The notes: generated by a model from the sequence alone, not told the origin. Numbered from the stretch's first letter, positions 1 through 11,440 are shown. The stretch is DNA of 64,000 bases from Hexactinellida sp. DTS-2022 (GCA_028753945.1 JAPNXP010000016.1:3009501-3073500); one strand, 5' to 3'. A program made the numbers and translations.

Positions 1-487
1 TGTTGATAGGAGTCTCAGGAACAGGGTTTATATAGGTACCTGGCCGGTACTTTTAGGCACTTTTATAATGCTCATGAGCCGCTCTATAATTAGCAATTAT
101 TGCTGACATTAATTGATAGGACTCGAGTATTAATTGGAATACTAATTTCGGCACTTTTAAAAGTGCTTGCAGTGTGATTCCATTTAGTGTCGGGTTGGCA
201 CTCAATCTGGTGCCAGGTTCTGACAAGATATTTTGGCCCATAAATTCCTGTATAAATCCCTGTTTGGGGGACTGTACAAATTTACCTCCTTCAAATAATG
301 CCTCATCATTGAATTATACCGATTATGTATTATGGCTGACACCTTATAGAGTGCCATAAAATTTTAACTTCTATAAAAAAAGTGCCGACCAAGAAATGCT
401 TATATAACCCCTTGACTGGAACCTAGGCTATAGTTCCCATACCTATGGCTCTACCCTGTTGCTAGGAGTCTCAAGCTGACCAGACAG
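1..487. other. AT-rich sequence with an interspersed repeat; probably VPS33A intron
   Basis: No coding segment was found. About positions 150-358 are a reverse-orientation copy of a repeat that also lies at about 34033-34220, inside CNOT1. Both copies share TGAGTGCCAACCCG, the run near AGAACCTGGCACCA and the run near GATGAGGCATTATTTGAAGG. The presence of two dispersed copies supports a mobile, non-autonomous element; no transposase is visible. Confidence 0.5.
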
Positions 488-1899
488 GTTACTGACGTAA
501 GGAATGCGGATGACATAGCATATACGCACTCGGGGTACGCGCCTCTCTCAGTCAGGCTGATAGAACAGCTGATCCTCAAACAGGGTATGTTTATGAAGTA
601 TTCTTATTATTTGTATTTATTTAAAGTTGGAATTAACAGTTATAATTCCATTTGTTTATTGTTTACTAATAACTCTATTGGTTGGTCAGGTCAATAAGAA
701 CATTAATAATTTATTACAATTGAATTGCACCATTTAAGAATAGTTGTATAAAAATTTGTAATTCACATTATTATTGTGTTATATATTGTTAAATTCATTT
801 ACATGATATACATAATACGTAATTGAATTAAAATACATGATAATTATATTAAAATACATTATATATAATAAAATAAAATACATTAATTGAATTTACAATT
901 ACTTACCAAATAATGTCAATAAATATCTCAAAAGTTGTCTCAAAAGTTAATGCAAAGGATAATTATCATACACATCAAGTGAAATAAGTAATAATTTTAT
1001 TGTAATTAATCTCGTTTCTATTTATATGAATTACCTTCTATAGTGTAAACACCTGCACACACTTGATATAATCGTATCAATTAAATTCCAATTATTTCAG
1101 CCCAACTACGTTTCATTAATATTTATAAATTATTCCTTTCAATATAATTCAAGTATACTTGCTAATTTGCTCCTTTATAAACTAAATACCTTAGTGTACT
1201 TGATACTACTATGCAATATAATTAGAGATTCTTAATATGAGTATTACAGATAGGTAACAAACAATTTGAATTCCCTAGGGGTGCAATTTATGGTCCATAT
1301 TATTCGTAAATATATCTCAGTAAATTAAATTTATTCAATTATTTTCAAGACTTTGAACATTTCAATGTACCTACTACCTAGTAACATGAATGGAATTTAA
1401 TTTTGTATTAATTTTATAAAATATTCTACATTAATTATTGTATTAGTTACAATTAACTCTCTTAATAATGACACCGTTTAAGGCCTATAGAACCCGAATA
1501 GATGGAGAAACGATTTCCTATATAATATAACTATTGTATGATCAGGTCCCATAAGTTATAAATGGCTCTATTAAGCGGATACTGTACTATATTCTAATTC
1601 CCCTAGGATCAGGTCCCATGAGCTGGAAGCGAGTTGACGAGGCGGTGCTGCGGCTTATCCCTGGTCCGCAGACGGAGTTCTCTCCCCGACAGGAACAGGA
1701 GCCGGGAGGGGAGGCCCCTAACGAGGGACAGAAACTGGTCCTGGTGTACTTCATAGGGGGCGTGACCTTCGGGGAGATATCCGCCCTCAGATTCCTGTCA
1801 CAAACCGAGGAATCAGCTGCGAACTTCCTAATCGCCACCACGCGTCTTACCAATGGGAATAAGCTCATGGAATCCATGCTGTCCACTCGTGCCACCTAG
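488..1899 (+). CDS. VPS33A: VPS33A-like Sec1/Munc18 protein, last two exons (5' end off window or unrecognised)
   Basis: Two exons are supported: 488-584 and 1613-1899, ending at a TAG stop. The first reads through SGYAPLSVRL and ends in phase 1 before GTATGT; the second resumes after CAG and reads GPMSWKRVDEAVLRLIPGPQ, then GGVTFGEISALRFLSQ and LIATTRLTNG near the C-terminus. These match the C-terminal half of domain 3 in VPS33A, the SM-family subunit of the HOPS and CORVET tethering complexes that chaperones SNARE assembly at late endosomes and lysosomes. The GGVTF and ATT-L-NG wording favours VPS33A over VPS33B. About 127 residues are visible of roughly 600. Upstream exons were not found in 1-487, so they lie before the window. 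The 1028-bp intron is AT-rich, and I see no gene in it. Confidence 0.85.
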
Positions 1900-2016
1900 G
1901 GACACTTTGTTGTAAATATAGATTCTGTGTGGCAATATAATGATGTACATAGCATTCCTATTGTACTTTGTCGTAACTAGGGTATTATAGTTCCTATTAG
2001 ACTGTTAGCCAATAGA

Positions 2017-2106
2017 ATGACAGACTCTCAGAGGGAATTCGAGAAAGCGAAAGCGTATCTTCTCACTTCGAGCGACGTGTCTAACATCAACTTGTGAGTT
2101 GTTGTT

Positions 2107-2141
<35 letters not shown>

Positions 2142-5100
2142 CCCCCCTGTAGGTACGACCACCTGAGCGCCTGTTTGAAGCGACTGCTGCTGGAGAGACC
2201 TAAGAACGCCGCGGATCTGTTGGAGGATGTTAGCAGGAAAATAAAGAGAGATAAAATGACTGTTAAAACAGATACTCTCGTGGTTAGTTGTTGTTGTTGT
2301 TGTTATTGTTGTTTAGAAATAAATTATTATTTGTATTTGGATGCATTTGCATACTTTTCAAACCACCTCTACATATTTGAAATTACACAATTCATTAATA
2401 ATTTAATGATTTTATACATATAAACTGTACACATTGTAGACAGATTGTAAATATAATTACTTTTAACTTGTGTAGCGTACCCGTACCACTTCTAAATACG
2501 TTCGAATGGTTTGTATCATGTCTGTTTAAAGTGTACTGTACCAGTGCATTATACATCTATTCTGCGGTTACCACATTCCTATTGCCCCACTGCATAGGTG
2601 TCGGTTGCTACGACTCCGCACAGCAGGGAGCTGTCCTGGAATATCTCCTCTATTTCGTCAGCCCTCAGTCCCTTCGTCTCGGGCAGGAACGCCACTATGC
2701 ACACACACGACACAATGTTGACACCTCCCAGCGCAAGGAAAGTGTACCCATTCCCTATGGCCCCTGCCACGAATGGGAACCCAGTTAGAATCGCTATTGC
2801 GTGCGTGTTAAGTGCCACTTGCAGTATACCGGCTGCTAACTCCCTTGTCCTAACAGGGAATATCTCTCCCGCTATCACGTACACAACGGACCCCCATCCG
2901 ATCTGGAACCCGAGTCGCCCGGCCCCCAGGCTGCCCCCCACCCACACCGCGCCCCACCCACACAGGCCACAGGTCCCGTTCTGTGGCCCGCCAGCATATA
3001 CCAGCTGTTCCGCCGCTATAAAGTAGCTAGCGAGAGAGAGGAGCGACGCGGTAACGAGCACAGCTGAGCTCAGAAGCAGGGGCTTCCTACCACATCTCTC
3101 CACTAGCAACAGGGACAACACGGCCCCTATGAGTCCCATTAAGGGTACCCCTACGGCCAGTACATCGGGGTCTAGGCCCCCTGTCCCCTCTAGAAGGGGC
3201 GAGGTGTAAGCTAGCATTATGTCGGTCCCAGTGTTTATGAACCCTATGCCCAGGAGGACCCCTACGGCCGTGGCTTTGAGTCTGTAGCTGGCTAGCGCCG
3301 TTCTTAAGTAGTGCTTGTTGTCTCTGTCTGTCTCGAGTGCTCTGGCGATAGCCCTGCATTCCTCTCGCCCATCTCCGTCTCTAAGGAGCGCCAGTATCCC
3401 CCTGGCCCTCTTCTCCAGGCCCCGTGAGTAGAGCCAGGTGGGACTGAGTGGCACAAGTGGCAGCAGAGAGGTGTGAAGTAGCGACACTACTATCCCTACT
3501 ATGCAGAGCCATCTGAATGGGAGGAAACTCCCGAACACGTAGACCGCTAGCGCCCCTGTCACATCGTAGACACCCTGGAATCCGGACAGGAACCCCCTGG
3601 CCCCTGGGGGGCAGAGCTCCCCGAGATAAACCGGTGTAATCGCCCCGATTAGACCGGCGCCTATCCCGTGGAACAGCCTGCCGGCCAATAGGAATGCGGG
3701 GTTTGTCGCAGCTGCGATTAGCAGGAGGCCAGCTGAGACTGAGAGGGAGCTGGCCATAGCAACCATTTTGCGACCTAGGTATTTGGAGCCTGGGATGGAC
3801 AGCACATTCCCGAGTGCCATTCCCGTAACGAAGAGGGATATGAACACCGGGTAAGTTGAGTCGTCTAGCAGTCTCAGGGAAATCAGCTGTGAGAGGGTCG
3901 GGGAGGGAAATCCCATTCCGAACCCTATGTGCAGGAACCCCATGGATACCACTTGGGAGAGAAGGAATTCTCTTCTCGTAAAGTTTAGTTTGAGTTTCTT
4001 CTTTAGAGATTCCATTCACAGTGGTTTATTGACAGGGAGTTGGACAATTTTTTACCAATTCTGATCTCTTCAAAAACGTTTTTATCGTGTTCAGCATAAT
4101 CGAGAACCTAGGTAACTGTTTTTACAGTTAAAAATTCCAAGTAGAATTAGAAATATGATGCAGTGTCTATAGTTTCAATGGCTAATATAATTGAAGAAAT
4201 TTTGTGGTTAACTATTATGCATCATTTCATGCTCGTGTATCTCATTAGGTTTCGATCACAATCAGCTAATATTTTCACAGTGTTTAATTATAGTTTAAAT
4301 CATCCTAAAACTGTTGAATACTCTTCATATAATTATTTGTCCTTTAGTATAATTATCATTGCAAATTATGATTAGCTGGAAGTGTCCGAACTGCTAAATT
4401 CCATGTATTGGTATTGCGTAAACTGTCGTGTCGTCTCGTGTCGTTTTACTAGCCCTATTTTTATATAAAGTTTAACTATATAGCTTGAATTTTAACCACT
4501 TTCCAGCCCCGCGCAACCGCGCGCAAACCAAAATCTACGTGTCTATATACGGGGGCTTTGAAGATTTATATACGAAGATTTTAATTATTTTTTTCAAAAT
4601 TTCATCAATTAGTAAACTAAATGAATAATTAGAAGCGTGGGATTACCTTTCAACCAAGGAAACTATACGGGTTGCTGTAAATGTAATAGAAAATGCAAGG
4701 GTGATCAAATGTCAAAATTGGATCAAGAAAAACTGGTCGAATCGTTGATGTTAAAAAAGCTGGTTATTTAACTGGCCTAGGCTCTCGAATTACATTATCA
4801 ACTTAAATAGGTCTACACCATGCATTTATTTAGAGATGCATATAAATGAATTAGCTCTAGTTTATTTGAAAATACTAATTTAGCAAATATTTGTGGAATT
4901 ATGGGAATAAATAAAAATACTATGACGTCATAACTTAAAAATTTTAAGCCGTACTAATTTTCTGAGTCCATAAATGGATTCACAGGTATAGATAACCCAT
5001 GGGTATATAATACATTTGATAGGTCTATCTGCTCTGGAAATACCTACTTCCTGTGAATGGTCCAAATAAACCACTGTGCCATTTGTCCTTTGGTGTAGTT

Positions 5101-8100
5101 ATGTTCTTGAGTACAGCCACGTAAATACTATCATAAATACTATATTTGATCCTACTTAATGATTGCTGTTTGCTTATATTAGGGTAGGCTTTGTTAATTA
5201 GAATAGTATAATCATTATACAGCATGCCCACTTTTAAACGTTTCACAAAACTATTTTATTCCTTCACAGTTTTAATTGATAAGAAATAAGTTTAGGTACA
5301 TCGTTAATGGGGGATGCTTTCAATGGGTATATAACTATGACAAATATTATTAGCTATGTAGTCAATTGTTTAGTGAGGAGTAAGGCCGCGTAGCGGCCGT
5401 TAACTTGAGGTGCGTAGCACCGATCTGTCGCAAAGCGACCGAGACCGAAGGGTTCGTAGATTATATATACGTATAACGAGCCCTTCTGTCTCTGTTATTT
5501 ATCATAGTTATCATACTCCAAAAGGAGCGTCTCGCGCTCCTGGAAAATTCCTTGTGTTGTTGTTGTTGTTGTTGTTGTTGTTATTGTGTTGTTACTGCTG
5601 CCGCTAGGACGAGGCGGCGCCCAGCTCCGAGGCGGCCATAGCGGAGCTGCACAGAGCCCTATTTATACCCGCGCTTAACGAGGAACAGGAGCGAGTGGGG
5701 GAGGAGGACGCTCCGCCCCCGTACCCTAATCTCTTGGAGCTGATTGGCTACTTCGAGCAGGGGGGCGTGGGGGTGGGCCGCACGGAGGCCTTCAGGATAT
5801 TCTTAGCTCTGAAACAGCTGACTGAAGTACAGAAGCTGCAGTCAGTCAGGTTCTGGGGTTAGTGTGTCTACTGTTTGTACCTAGCTACCCATACAGTGCT
5901 CTCTAGATAGTATAGTGGATGTCGGTTATATGAACATGTCGGCTATAAGAACATTATATTGGAAAACGGTTGTCATATACACCTATACAATTTATGCCGG
6001 TTTATATAGAAACATTATATACTGGTTCCGAGGATGTTCTTATAACCGGCATCCACTGTACTTTCACAATTATAATCTAAATACTAAAATGCCTGGGTTT
6101 CCATGAATTTTCCTTGGATTTTAATTGCTAAATGCATTATAGAAGAACTCTTGTATTACATGGAACCCTGAAGGAATTGTCAGGACTCTATTAGTGTGTG
6201 CTATGAGGGCTACTGTATATACCTGCACTATACATATGTAGGTAAGGTGCTACTGTATATACCTGCACTATACATATGTAGGTAAGGTGCTACTGTATAT
6301 ACCTGCACTATACATATGTAGGTAAGGTGCTACTGTATATACCTGCACTATACATATGTAGGTAAGGTGCTACTGTATATACCTGCACTATACATATGTA
6401 GGTAAGGTGCTACTGTATATACCTGCACTATACATATGTAGGTAAGGTGCTACTGTATATACCTGCACTATACATATGTAGGTAAGGTGCTACTGTATAT
6501 ACCTGCACTATACATATGTAGGTAAGGTGCTACTGTATATACCTGCACTATACATATGTAGGTAAGGTGCTACTGTATATACCTGCACTATACATATGTA
6601 GGTAAGGTGCTACTGTATATACCTGCACTATACATATGTAGGTAAGGTGCTACTGTATATACCTGCACTATACATATGTAGGTAAGGTGCTACTGTATAT
6701 ACCTGCACTATACATATGTAGGTAAGGTGCTACTGTATATACCTGCACTATACATATGTAGGTAAGGTGCTACTGTATATACCTGCACTATACATATGTA
6801 GGTAAGGTGCTACTGTATATACCTGCACTATACATATGTAGGTAAGGTGTACGGCAGCGGCAGGAACTACGTGGTGGCCGAGTGCGAGTTTGTGGAGGGG
6901 GAGGGGACCGAGGAGGAGACAGGGGAGAAGGACCCGCCCCCAGAGGCCGGGGGGACAGAGGGACAGGAGGGGGGCGAGGAAGACAAGGAGGATCTCCCGC
7001 CTAGACCCAACTACAAGCCCCCTCCCGTCATACCTAAGGAAGTGTTTGGGAGTGGGACTAACAAGAAAGTATACTTCGTGTGCAATGATGGTAATATGTG
7101 TTGTTGTTGTTGTTGTTATATTGTTGTTATATTGTTGTTGTTGTTGTTGTTGTTGAGCTGTTGTTATAACTTATTGTATTATTATTGTGTTGTTGTTGTT
7201 GTTATTGTTATTATTGAGTTGTGTTGTTCATTTTGTTATTATTGTTGTTGTTATTATTATTATTGTGTTGTTGTTGTTGTTGTTAGCTGGAGATGTGTGG
7301 ACGCGGCTGCCCCCCGTTACGCCCGCCCAGATCGCGGCGGCCCGACAGATAAAGAAGTTCTTCACCGGAGACCTCACTGCTAAGGTACCCATCAACCTAT
7401 TTATACTCCCGTTATAACGAGTGCTCGGGACCGTGGTTTCATTTCGTTATAACCGGAGTAAATCAATAGCTTAGAGGCTATATGGGATTTAAATGACTTC
7501 GTTATAAGCGGAATTTCGTTATATCCATTTTGTTGTAACCGAAGTTTTAATAATGTAATAAGAATGAAGGATTTCCAGACCATTGAATGACTTCGTTATA
7601 AGCGACTTGGTTAATACGGCAGTTGACTGTATTTACACTCCTATTTATAGGTGCTCAGCTACCCCCCGTTTCCCGGCAACGAGGGAAACTATCTGCGCGC
7701 CCAGATAGCGCGCATCTCCGCGTGCACGCAGATATCTCCGGGAAACTACTTTCTCTTCGACGCAGACGAGGACGACGAGATGGACGCGAGGGACACTTTT
7801 GCGGTTAACGAGGAGTTCGAGGCGGTGCCGGTACAGGAGCTGGTCGACGAGTCGCTCTCTCGATGGGTGCACCATGTGCAGTTCATACTCCCACAGGTAC
7901 ACACCAGGATATTGTACAGCCATTAAACCTATGGACATACTTGGTACATACTCAGTAGTGCAACCTATTTTCAGCCGTAGACCCCCTTATAGTAAATATT
8001 AGACATTATGTGGACCCCTCCTATTGACCGTAATACAAATATTGAGATATTGTCGACCCCCTGGGGACCACTGCAATAGGTGATACTCGGTTTGCAACAT

Positions 8101-10287
8101 TTGGTTGTATAACTATTTGTTTGAATAACTATTCTGTTAAGTAACTATTTAGTTGTATAACTATTCTGTTAAGTAACTATTTAGTTAAATAACTATTTAG
8201 TTAAATAACTATTTAGTTAAATAACTATTTAGTTAAATAACTATTCGGTTGAATAACTATTCGGTTGAATAACTATTCGGTTGAATAACTATTTAGTTAA
8301 ATAACTATTTAGTTAAATAACTATTTAGTTGAATAACTATTTGGTTGAATAACTATTTGGTTGAATAACTATTCGGTTGAATAACTATTCGGTTGACTAA
8401 CTATTGCGTTGTACAACTATCCGGTTTAATGGGAGGAGGGTCCTTATCCGGTGTCCCTAGGGGAGGTGTGTCTGGTACAACCCGCTTGAGAAGCCGGAGG
8501 ACCAGTTCGAGGACGATGAGGACGATGACGACGACAAAGAGGAACCTGACGAGCCGACACCTGAGGACGGTCCCCCCCTCCTGACTCCCCTCTCGGAGGA
8601 CAAGGGTACGTGTGCCCCTAGCTGCCCCATAGGGAGATAGGAATGTGTATAATCAGCATACAGTAGAACCTCGTTAGTACCAACACGGTTAATACGATCT
8701 TCCGAATAAGACGAACAGACAGTCCCACAAAATGAGGTCCCTACAATGGCTATTCAATGGGTATTACTCCGGTTAATACGAAGTCCGGATAAAGCGAACA
8801 CATTTTACCGTCCGTTGGTGTTCGTATTAACGAGGTTATACTGTAGATATGAATGTGTATAATCAGCATACAGTAGAACCTTCGTATTAACGCGACGCTA
8901 TAGGGAGATAGGAATGTGTATAATGGGTCCCTTAGAGGTAGACGGGATGCCCAGCTGGTCGCCAGCCCTGAGCAGCTCGCTGGTGCCTAACTACGCTATT
9001 GCAGTCATACACTCCAACCTCTGGCCAGGGGCCGCAGCCTTCTGCGTCAACAAGTGAGTAGATATCGGTTAAGGAGTACAAGGTTTAATTCCCCTAGCCT
9101 ATACAAATGCATGCAAGTGACTCCGGTTAATACGAATTCCGCACACATTAAAACCTCCAAAAGAGAACACCTTCAAGAAATGAACTACTCCAAAATATGA
9201 ACACTTTTTCTCGGTCCCAAAATTTCCCCATTGCTTTAGACACAAGTTATGATAAATCATGAAAAGTGAACATTTGGCTGGTCCCTAGAGTGTTTACATC
9301 TCTGAAGGTTTTACTGTAATACGAACACATTAACACGGTCCCCTGGTGTCCTATGATAGCTAGTATATATTACCTGTCCTAGGAGCTTTGAGAACGTGTA
9401 CCTGGGGTGGGGACAGAAGTACTCCTCGCACCCCCTGAACCCCCTGCTGCCCCCCTCGGTGCAGGACGAGTATCCGGAGGGACCGGACATCCTGGAGGCA
9501 GAGGATCCCACCGTAGAGCAGGAAACCCTCCTCAGGTAAGCCATCAGTCGTTTGTTGTAACTCCTCAGGTAAGCCATCAGTCGTTTGTTGTAACTCCTCA
9601 GGTAAGCCATCAGTCGTTTGTTGGTTTACTCTTTAGCCACCATCAAAATTTCACTTTGTCGAGCACTGCGCTCTAGGCTTATCAAACGCAAATCCCGAAT
9701 TATACAAACCCTTCTATATCACGGTTTTTTTTAACCATTTTGTAGTACATAGGGACTTTTGGACAATTTGGATTATGTTTAATTTACCTGGTTAGTAGCT
9801 TAAGCGATTATTAATTTTAACCTCCCTTAGGGGGGGCGTTTAATACGAAATTCCGGTTAATACGAACACTATTTCAGTCCCCTTCTAAGCCAAATGATAT
9901 TGGTATACAAAAGGCATTGATTAATACGAATTCCAGATAAGACGAACAAATGTTCGTTATACTATTTCGTTATACCTTGGAACTTGGAAGCATATACAGT
10001 ATAACTTCATTATTTGGAACACGGTTAGTACGAACACTATTTCAGTCCCCTTCTAAGCCAAATAATATTGGTATACAAAAGACATTAGTCAATACGAATT
10101 CCGGATAAGACGAACGCATTTTGTTGGTCCCCTGGTGTTCCTACTAACGAGGTTATACTGTATGACGTTATACGGCCGTGTGTATGCATTCCATGTGACC
10201 TAACGTTTGCTGTGTAGGGTGGCGCAGGAGGGGAAGCTGGGAGGAGAGGGGGACGATGACGAACCAGAAGACGACGACGACCAGTAG
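2017..10287 (+). CDS. RSPH4A: Radial spoke head protein 4/6 homologue, 10 exons
   Basis: Exons: 2017-2093, 2153-2282, 5608-5857, 6842-7090, 7287-7384, 7651-7896, 8461-8605, 8936-9053, 9383-9535, 10218-10287; all phases agree, giving about 511 residues. Family blocks in order are [104 protein letters not shown] and [19 protein letters not shown], with acidic Asp/Glu tails. The protein builds the head of the axonemal radial spoke in motile cilia. It is shorter than human RSPH4A (about 716 residues), mainly at the N-terminus. Intron 2 (3.3 kb) hosts an antisense transporter gene. The acceptor of exon 4 and the donor of exon 9 are both tandemly duplicated. TAG trinucleotides end 17 and 9 bases before the ATG. 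Confidence 0.93.
2579..4015 (-). CDS. MFS sugar-porter family membrane transporter (SLC2/GLUT-like), intronless
   Basis: A single uninterrupted 478-residue frame with the length and pattern of the sugar-porter family, about 12 hydrophobic segments. Motifs: [10 protein letters not shown] in the first half, [12 protein letters not shown] (the Y-E-P-RG motif after helix 4), [11 protein letters not shown] (the second-half G-R-K/R loop), [10 protein letters not shown] and the terminal PETKG followed by an acidic stretch. It should move a hexose or similar solute across a membrane; the substrate cannot be read, although SLC2A6/A8-type or invertebrate sugar transporters are the nearest I recall. It lies wholly inside intron 2 of the radial spoke gene on the opposite strand. 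Unlike its neighbours it has no intron, and no splice-acceptor-like TAG just before its ATG. A retrocopy, an old intronless host gene or a transferred gene are all possible. Confidence 0.85.
   Translation of the reverse strand: MESLKKKLKLNFTRREFLLSQVVSMGFLHIGFGMGFPSPTLSQLISLRLLDDSTYPVFISLFVTGMALGNVLSIPGSKYLGRKMVAMASSLSVSAGLLLIAAATNPAFLLAGRLFHGIGAGLIGAITPVYLGELCPPGARGFLSGFQGVYDVTGALAVYVFGSFLPFRWLCIVGIVVSLLHTSLLPLVPLSPTWLYSRGLEKRARGILALLRDGDGREECRAIARALETDRDNKHYLRTALASYRLKATAVGVLLGIGFINTGTDIMLAYTSPLLEGTGGLDPDVLAVGVPLMGLIGAVLSLLLVERCGRKPLLLSSAVLVTASLLSLASYFIAAEQLVYAGGPQNGTCGLCGWGAVWVGGSLGAGRLGFQIGWGSVVYVIAGEIFPVRTRELAAGILQVALNTHAIAILTGFPFVAGAIGNGYTFLALGGVNIVSCVCIVAFLPETKGLRADEIEEIFQDSSLLCGVVATDTYAVGQ
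4016..5607. other. Remainder of radial spoke gene intron 2: AT-rich, with a hairpin cluster
   Basis: No coding segment was recognised. At 5384-5439 three small perfect stem-loops follow each other: GGCCGC-GTA-GCGGCC (5384-5398), GGTGC-GTA-GCACC (5409-5421) and GTCGC-AAA-GCGAC (5427-5439). A further GGAGCG/CGCTCC stem lies at about 5524-5541. A (GTT)n tract at about 5557-5585 precedes exon 3. Confidence 0.5.
5384..5541. repeat. Cluster of short GC-rich stem-loops with three-base loops
   Basis: Stems of 5-6 bp with loops GTA, GTA and AAA lie within 56 bases of otherwise AT-rich intron; a fourth stem, GGAGCG/CGCTCC, follows about 85 bases later. The stems differ in sequence but keep their form, which is either a structured RNA or a hairpin-type repeat. 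Confidence 0.5.
6209..6848. repeat. 40-bp tandem repeat, 16 copies, spanning the exon 4 splice acceptor
   Basis: The unit begins GCTACTGTATATACCTGCAC, continues CTATACATATGTAG after a shared base and ends GTAAGGT. The copies look identical. The last copy runs through the true acceptor of radial spoke exon 4 (TAG at 6839-6841, exon from 6842) and into the first 7-8 coding bases, GTAAGGTG. Every unit therefore carries an acceptor fused to a donor-like GTAAG. Confidence 0.95.
8100..8412. repeat. 16-bp AT-rich tandem repeat in a radial spoke intron
   Basis: Units vary around AATAACTATTCGGTTG and AATAACTATTTAGTTA for about 300 bp in intron 6, upstream of exon 7. The sequence is non-coding. Confidence 0.8.
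9528..9622. repeat. 33-bp tandem repeat (3 copies) spanning the exon 9 splice donor
   Basis: Copies start at 9528, 9561 and 9594. Each holds the exon end CTCCTCAG joined to the donor GTAAGCC. The reading frame places the real exon end at 9535; the two downstream copies are extra donor sites. Confidence 0.9.
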
Positions 10288-10802
10288 CCTGACAACCCAC
10301 TCGCTTAACAATATGTATGCTAACTCTCCATCATATCTATACACTGTACTCTGATTATATACAGCTATCTCTGTTCTGTTGATGGTTAGGGGGTTAGTTC
10401 CAATTGGAACTATAGGGTCGGCTAGTTATTATTCGTATAGATATAATACGATGCCACTCGTGCAGTAAGAATACAGTGCCATTATACTATGTAATAATAC
10501 AGTGGATGCCGGTTATAAGAACATCGTCGGGAACTGCATATAATGTTCTTATAACCGGCATAAATTATATAGGGTATATGGCAACCGTTTTCCAGTAGAA
10601 TGTTATTATAACCGGTGTTCTTATATCCGGCATATACTGTATTTTATTACACTGTATATAAGAACTACACAAAATGCAAAATGGTATATATCATAATTTT
10701 CCTCGGATATTAGGACAAAATAGTCCGATAAAACAAAATAATCCGATGACAAAATAATCCGATTTCGACTGTACATATCTTTAGAGCTAGCCTAGCACGA
10801 AT
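10288..10802. other. Spacer between the radial spoke gene and MRPS21, with a DNA element
   Basis: The spacer is AT-rich. At about 10498-10641 lies a copy of the TACAGTGGATGCCGG inverted-repeat element. No gene was seen. Confidence 0.6.
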
Positions 10803-11060
10803 ATGTCGGGTGGAATTAGGATAGTTAACCGCATGACGTACGTGGGTCGGTCTAACCCCCTCCAGCACCTGAAGGCCCTGCACAGTGCCATAGAGGGAGA
10901 GGGCATCTATAAGAAGATGCGGGAGAGGGAGTTCTTCGAGAAGCCGGCTATCCGGAGACGGAGAATAGCCTACGAGAAGCGGAGCAAGGCCTATGGCATG
11001 GCCATGCTACGAAAAATAGAGTTCCTTAGATTGGGACATGTCCCTCTCCCGGTGATATAG
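10803..11060 (+). CDS. MRPS21: Mitochondrial ribosomal protein bS21m
   Basis: A single-exon 85-residue frame. The central run REREFFEKPAIRRRRIAYEK followed by RSKAYGMAMLRKIEFL matches the family core (in human roughly RRYYEKPCRRRQRES-YER, then M-MARKI-FL). bS21m is a small-subunit mitoribosome protein; the length equals the usual 87 or so. The ATG at 10803 gives the expected short N-terminus before the conserved block. TAG triplets end at 10784, 10790 and 10795, just upstream of the ATG. An AATAAA lies at 11173-11178. It is the only small intronless gene of the series that carries the upstream acceptor-like signal. Confidence 0.85.
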   Translation: MSGGIRIVNRMTYVGRSNPLQHLKALHSAIEGEGIYKKMREREFFEKPAIRRRRIAYEKRSKAYGMAMLRKIEFLRLGHVPLPVI

Positions 11061-11172
11061 GGGGCAATAGGAATGTTGCTATTTATAGTATACTGTACCG
11101 ACACACTGCTCCTATGTCTCTTAGGGAAATTTATGCTATAATTTGTATGATTAAGCGGGTTTAGTGATAACT

Positions 11173-11178
11173 AATAAA
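11173..11178 (+). terminator. Polyadenylation signal AATAAA, probably for MRPS21
   Basis: A canonical hexamer 113 bases after the MRPS21 stop and 263 bases before the TIMM50 start. Confidence 0.5.
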
Positions 11179-11212
11179 CTGATAAGGTAATGTAAACAAC
11201 AACAACAGTTCA

Positions 11213-11405
11213 AAATAGACTACGTATATTGAACTCCCGTTATAACCAAGTCGGATATAACGAAATAGCCGCTTATAACGAAAAGTATATTTCCCCCAGA
11301 GCACTAAATGCATTATTATTATCCGCTTATAACGAATATCCGGGTATAACGAAGGGATTTACAGGTCCCAAGCACTTCGTTATAACGAGAGTTGACTATA
11401 CTTCC
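11213..11405. mobile_element. Inverted-repeat DNA element, CTCCCGTTATAAC family
   Basis: The ends read AACTCCCGTTATAACC and CGTTATAACGAGAGTTGACT, close to inverted. It belongs to the same family as copies near 7395-7625, 14174-14327, 15179-15348 and 56234-56358. Confidence 0.65.
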
Positions 11406-11440
11406 TTTAACAAAGTTGTAATTTGATTGCTGCTATTAGA

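Noticed and set aside
2468-3026. Plus-strand frames opposite the sugar transporter
   Set aside because: They are complement shadows; the minus frame has MFS motifs throughout.
3087-4019. Arg/Pro-rich second minus-strand frame overlapping the transporter
   Set aside because: It is the +1 shadow of a GC-rich gene.
6209-6848. Could the 40-bp or 38-bp regular arrays be a CRISPR?
   Set aside because: Units are contiguous, without unique spacers, and the setting is a eukaryotic intron.
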